Source: Candidatus Sigynarchaeota archaeon
GTDB taxonomy: Archaea; Asgardarchaeota; Lokiarchaeia; Sigynarchaeales; Sigynarchaeaceae
NCBI GenBank assembly: GCA_030587525.1
Contig: JAUQYW010000495.1
Span: 1-8,891, forward strand
DNA length: 8,891 bases
Reading direction: 5' to 3'
Part shown: positions 8,201 through 8,891 of the stretch, piece by piece
How positions within the stretch are numbered: the first letter of the stretch is position 1
How the letters are laid out: each line of letters begins with the position of its first letter
The notes under the pieces: model-generated
What the model was told of the DNA's origin: nothing
Seen by the model: only the letters and a program-made list of their open reading frames with translations
The model's database searches: none
Translations under genes and position numbers: made by a program

Positions 8201-8891
8201 TGTTCTTGTAATAGGTGATCCCGGCCTTACCATATCGGCCGAGAATGATGTCCATGTCGCCGTCCTCGTCGAGATCGCTCACGGTCACGGTCGTGTACAT
8301 TTCCGTTCCCTCGTTGATCGATGCGAAGTATTCCGGATCGAGATACAATTTCCCCTCGTTATCTTGGACGAGCAAGAACAGCTTGCCCGTGTTGAGCACC
8401 ATGTCTTCAATGCCGTCGCCATTCATATCACCGAATGCAACCTCTGGCACCTTGGACGCGGCTTTCAAGACGGCGCTGAGGCGTCCCGTTTGTTCGAGAT
8501 CTACAACGTTTTGGTATGGGCCATAAACGACCTTCGATGGATCCGACGGGTAAGCCTTCAAGTTATAGATTCTCAGCTTCGTGTAAGGATTGTTCAACGG
8601 ATCCCACACGGAGAACGACCATTTCCACACCCCGAGCACGAGTCTCGGAGGCACAGTTCCCGTAGACGGCATGAATTGCACGGAGAGATTAAATCCCTTC
8701 CCACCGAATTCCGTGTTGATCTCGTTGAAAAGGACCATGCTCGAATCGTAATTCCAGAAATCGATGGCGCCGCTTGGAGGCTTGTAAGCACGGACCCTGC
8801 CGTCCCAGGAGGTGGTGACCACCCGCATATCTGCAAACAATGTCGATTGCTGGCTCGAATACTTGACCCTGGACGTCAAACCTGGGAAAAC
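2283..8891 (-). CDS. Giant FG-GAP/Asp-box beta-propeller surface protein, C-terminally membrane anchored (5' end beyond window)
   Basis: The minus strand is open from the right edge to TAG at 2283-2285, giving 2202 visible residues (numbered from the edge). The ATG/GTG start is off-window: the in-frame TTG at 8879 has open codons before it, and the reading begins inside a propeller-like strand (VVTTSWDGRVRAY). In order: an FG-GAP/VCBS array (1-690, seven acidic loops such as DMNGDGIED and DLDNDGKNE), an Asp-box sialidase-like region (705-1195), a longer FG-GAP array (1195-2114), a Ser/Thr/Pro-rich linker (2115-2157), a membrane helix (2158-2187) and a short tail (2188-2202). FG-GAP loops normally bind calcium and build integrin-alpha-like propellers used in adhesion. 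The protein has 24 N-X-S/T sequons, so most of it is expected outside the cell. No sialidase catalytic set can be assigned, so binding or scaffolding is more likely than hydrolysis. Ligand and partner are unknown. The gene lies 43 bases upstream of the beta-helix gene. Confidence 0.92.
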   Translation of the reverse strand, partial: VFPGLTSRVKYSSQQSTLFADMRVVTTSWDGRVRAYKPPSGAIDFWNYDSSMVLFNEINTEFGGKGFNLSVQFMPSTGTVPPRLVLGVWKWSFSVWDPLNNPYTKLRIYNLKAYPSDPSKVVYGPYQNVVDLEQTGRLSAVLKAASKVPEVAFGDMNGDGIEDMVLNTGKLFLLVQDNEGKLYLDPEYFASINEGTEMYTTVTVSDLDEDGDMDIILGRYGKAGITYYKNTGSFIEPVWEKEKKVFTNGNPDTTFTIHNLTLPVFVDYPISDSDQLNMFNSSKMLFMYNPHTDQIYWFTGDTALSHNSFIIATNPGLKQVDITSNKGFGSSKDYLFENFGYHTFETWNTLPDLEDWTLSVTTGDLDNDGKNEIIAGDFDNNVYVFEHLTNNTYKRAYRTFDLNHSFSTLASPYASLFTLVLEGYPTFTGSFQRKMWDHVTQIAADCDLDQDGKKEFVLTADLTIYVFENTGYDEFKLVWSQDLRKTTWNTQMSSYHLSNFTALAISDNYDLDANNYGEIIAAAGPFMFIYYSRGNNTFQENYQGRFSLVGNPIGSTLYSTYWIQSIVAGNPDVDEYPDLVIGGRVLTGLEYEHGFVQVIENQYGYLNKTWEMPEKYRKGVPVSSIVLQDQNYNGVPEIIVGHEKGVTIFERRYAYDNDYRFIEYITGSANYPTIDAVLPQTASGVSIGSVAGNKVSDLNKTQDIIQIKQSDGKYRTITVFSKTSSSTYIRLSLKSSLNNGSTWTNGIEPFGTGTVYPLVITSSANYDFTKMAEFNPCLLASVDTGKFWLTWSLRIWRNGQGYRYFNFVAQLQFTSTSIYASPAIVSSTGGLMVYYVSGPHALSSALVRPRPFYYLISAGMFFALKLGVTVLDKAANVIYCFSPPSSGSSHTYIFETWLPYTVEYQIEDYDLVFDKTRWRYHVVFSGRSIFDVKSDYDLFFMTMNGSNFFNWNHWLQPKRITSVGYNEFDPSIDVLTSGTIMILYKSDNSAKNEQIKLINSKNGGASWSEPESLNWEIPNMIKAYLSGIYLYYPIALQTSVADIVSPQAILGGYGIEYSTRGLTGGVQYTEQALALKTDSPAGGDIRAYSTMEMADTASRYTFGGVFDHSDVFVTETNMILQTQIALASMIFSAIIWDPYKQDVHMPAITATADGGFMYTTSTFRENSTAREGFVIFGTNPDSNWISSSLPNNESVSAVAAGDTDLDGLQEIAIGAGKTLAIYECTYDAGTSYYRHEESWLKNDFVNEITDLAIADVNGNDWPELVVSARRGDLFTFEMADQSANKTMLYKNAEIIAGKYTGVTNGEPKYWNGLASLDWNGDGVKDVLMGGGDRLVYFNGKTGLGQLASSTMYSVDFLHTTMIDADRSPDLIKVSTSILAAGKGGEIEAYSGSASNHSRFWSYKMSSGAKPIEISCIADVNNDGTKDVIAASSKTVFAVSGRTGVLLWTRNYTWTYQTFGNEHVRSLITGIFHDPGRIDVAVTVGTNSSFVPYTGSLVRFWINGQTGAEYNSDVIDPPFQWNAGYKYQPIVGQFNDDNLDEMVYFSACSRKIVTIGRDTSISESNFSVTSLGNNRPYHYITSVNASSDAIPDIVLASQDGYLLVVDGDTKTMLWNSSVLHNAGYSVHYITSADIDTDGYNDILVLANSSANSTLFGFNPFYGTLLFKEDLTGTPSDDATLHNLLIDDFNDDERLDMAVFKPGSLALSVISLFEHRSNVTNLPDTPTYVHSVDSTVGGGVAQVSAGKYGAATSSVLSFSQAGRLSIFGTSGNVIGNFSLASGVQIPGMRINHDLNGDGFEEIIIGEIVNNDPRIKVFNGKILIGGGIPNPRPTFEFNVGTRFPGFALNGIAILGANTITHTRDLVLSGTNALTGQGLIFTLGGSSGAVLDSMILAGGSSSVGVGNFGSTRSLAVGGKGFVSFYSVANGDINPGSVQTFSLTSQNAQSCMIVGQFDADAFDDVVTSGSTSVNAFFPALGSNRNLYSGKSIVAGLGAGFDATTGGRVAIQRGDGILACLNLQTGASIWTAQFDSISVSGRTGASKEYMRVADVSGDGLIDIVAAVGTSVFVKSAATGRTTFSLAAGSSITSLAIGQLNMGDMVPDIIIGTINGQTLGKADYYVPSTSPPKGASKAISPTIVKVTESSPASPALVTSQDSAYPLLLAMIGPYLAQAMIMLNMCCLCLYLFLYRVLSKMSFKEWMTEV
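2331..2420 (-). other. C-terminal transmembrane anchor of the giant protein
   Basis: Residues about 2158-2187 are strongly hydrophobic: LLLAMIGPYLAQAMIML followed by NMCCLCLYLFLY. A basic, short tail follows (RVLSKMSFKEWMTEV). The Ser/Thr/Pro/Lys-rich linker just before it (2421..2549) is a typical stalk. The helix, with its Arg/Lys after the hydrophobic stretch, fits a type I topology with the propellers outside and the tail in the cytoplasm. There is no LPXTG-like, PEP-CTERM or PGF-CTERM motif. Confidence 0.85.
2550..5309 (-). other. C-terminal FG-GAP array with PQQ-like strands (about 18 repeats)
   Basis: Residues about 1195-2114 hold fourteen acidic loops, including residue 1202 (DTDLDGLQE), 1317 (DWNGDGVKD), 1418 (DVNNDGTKD), 1632 (DIDTDGYND), 1686 (DFNDDERLD), 1791 (DLNGDGFEE), 2048 (DVSGDGLID) and 2093 (LNMGDMVPD). 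Spacing is about 45-62 residues where motifs are consecutive. Four further blades around 1740, 1845, 1900 and 1995 keep the strands but lack the acidic loop. Several blades also carry a T-G-x-x-x-W or related element (GRTGVLLW, LQTGASIW, DTKTMLW), as in PQQ/quinoprotein-type propellers. Repeat count depends on whether the degenerate blades are accepted. Confidence 0.82.
5307..6779 (-). other. Asp-box (BNR) sialidase-like propeller region
   Basis: Residues about 705-1195 lack FG-GAP loops and instead show Asp-box-like motifs. At residues 736-743 (6663..6686) SLNNGSTW and at 1000-1007 (5871..5894) SKNGGASW fit S-x-D-x-G-x-T-W with Asn for Asp. A weaker MNGSNFFNW lies at about 943-951. The second box is followed by SEP, and the segment before it reads DPSIDV...GTIMILYKSD, matching the strand order of BNR/sialidase-type propellers. 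Asp boxes are structural turns, so they do not prove enzyme activity. The catalytic Arg triad and Tyr/Glu pair cannot be identified by eye. Glycan binding is plausible but unproven. Confidence 0.65.
6822..8891 (-). other. N-terminal (visible) FG-GAP/VCBS propeller array
   Basis: Residues about 1-690 of the visible protein carry seven acidic loop motifs, at residues 155 (DMNGDGIED), 206 (DLDEDGDMD), 364 (DLDNDGKNE), 447 (DLDQDGKKE), 510 (DLDANNYGE, degenerate), about 569 (GNPDVDEYPD) and 629 (DQNYNGVPE). Each is followed by a hydrophobic strand ending in Gly or Ala (for example EIIAGD, EIIVGHE). Between them are strands of the type YVFENTG and YYKNTG typical of VCBS/FG-GAP repeats. Spacing is uneven (about 50-160 residues), so blades without a loop or insertions are likely. 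The domain may begin outside the window. Confidence 0.85.

Noticed and set aside
2581..8526. Many plus-strand open frames of 60-163 codons across the giant gene
   Set aside because: All are opposite a single uninterrupted 2202-codon frame with clear domain repeats. None shows a domain, signal or start context of its own.
2283..8891. DNA-level tandem repeats or CRISPR-like array in the giant gene
   Set aside because: The repeats are at the protein level only (acidic loops 45-160 residues apart). The codons differ and no constant direct repeat is visible.

Overview
The window is almost completely filled by two co-directional minus-strand genes, both cut by the window edges. Together they leave only a 43-base gap without coding sequence. 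Both encode very large, repeat-built extracellular or cell-surface proteins. I see no RNA gene, mobile element, CRISPR array, enzyme cluster or defence system.

Right part (2283..8891, minus strand): the 3' portion of a giant gene, with 2202 codons visible plus the stop. The protein is a mosaic. It starts with an array of FG-GAP/VCBS (integrin-alpha-like) beta-propeller repeats, followed by a sialidase-like region with Asp-box motifs. A second, longer FG-GAP array of about 18 repeats comes next, some carrying PQQ-propeller-like strands. A Ser/Thr/Pro-rich linker, one C-terminal membrane helix and a tail of about 15 residues complete it. The real start lies beyond the right edge; the apparent TTG start at 8879 is not a start.

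Left part (1..2239, minus strand): the 5' portion of a second gene, with 746 codons visible. It begins with a well-placed ATG, an upstream Shine-Dalgarno sequence and an N-terminal signal or anchor helix. It then encodes a right-handed parallel beta-helix module, an inserted beta-sandwich-like domain, and a second beta-helix module whose first about 60 residues repeat the start of the first module. The gene runs off the left edge.

The layout suggests a prokaryote, most likely an archaeon: uninterrupted giant surface-protein genes, a Shine-Dalgarno site, many N-X-S/T glycosylation sequons (19 and 24 in the two visible proteins) and a C-terminal membrane anchor with a short tail, with no sortase signal. 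Roughly balanced base composition and FG-GAP plus beta-helix surface proteins would fit some Asgard or euryarchaeal lineages, but the lineage is a guess. The two genes are probably co-transcribed and may act together in the envelope, for example in adhesion, carbohydrate binding or cell-cell contact. That role is inferred from the domain types; no partner or substrate can be read from the sequence.
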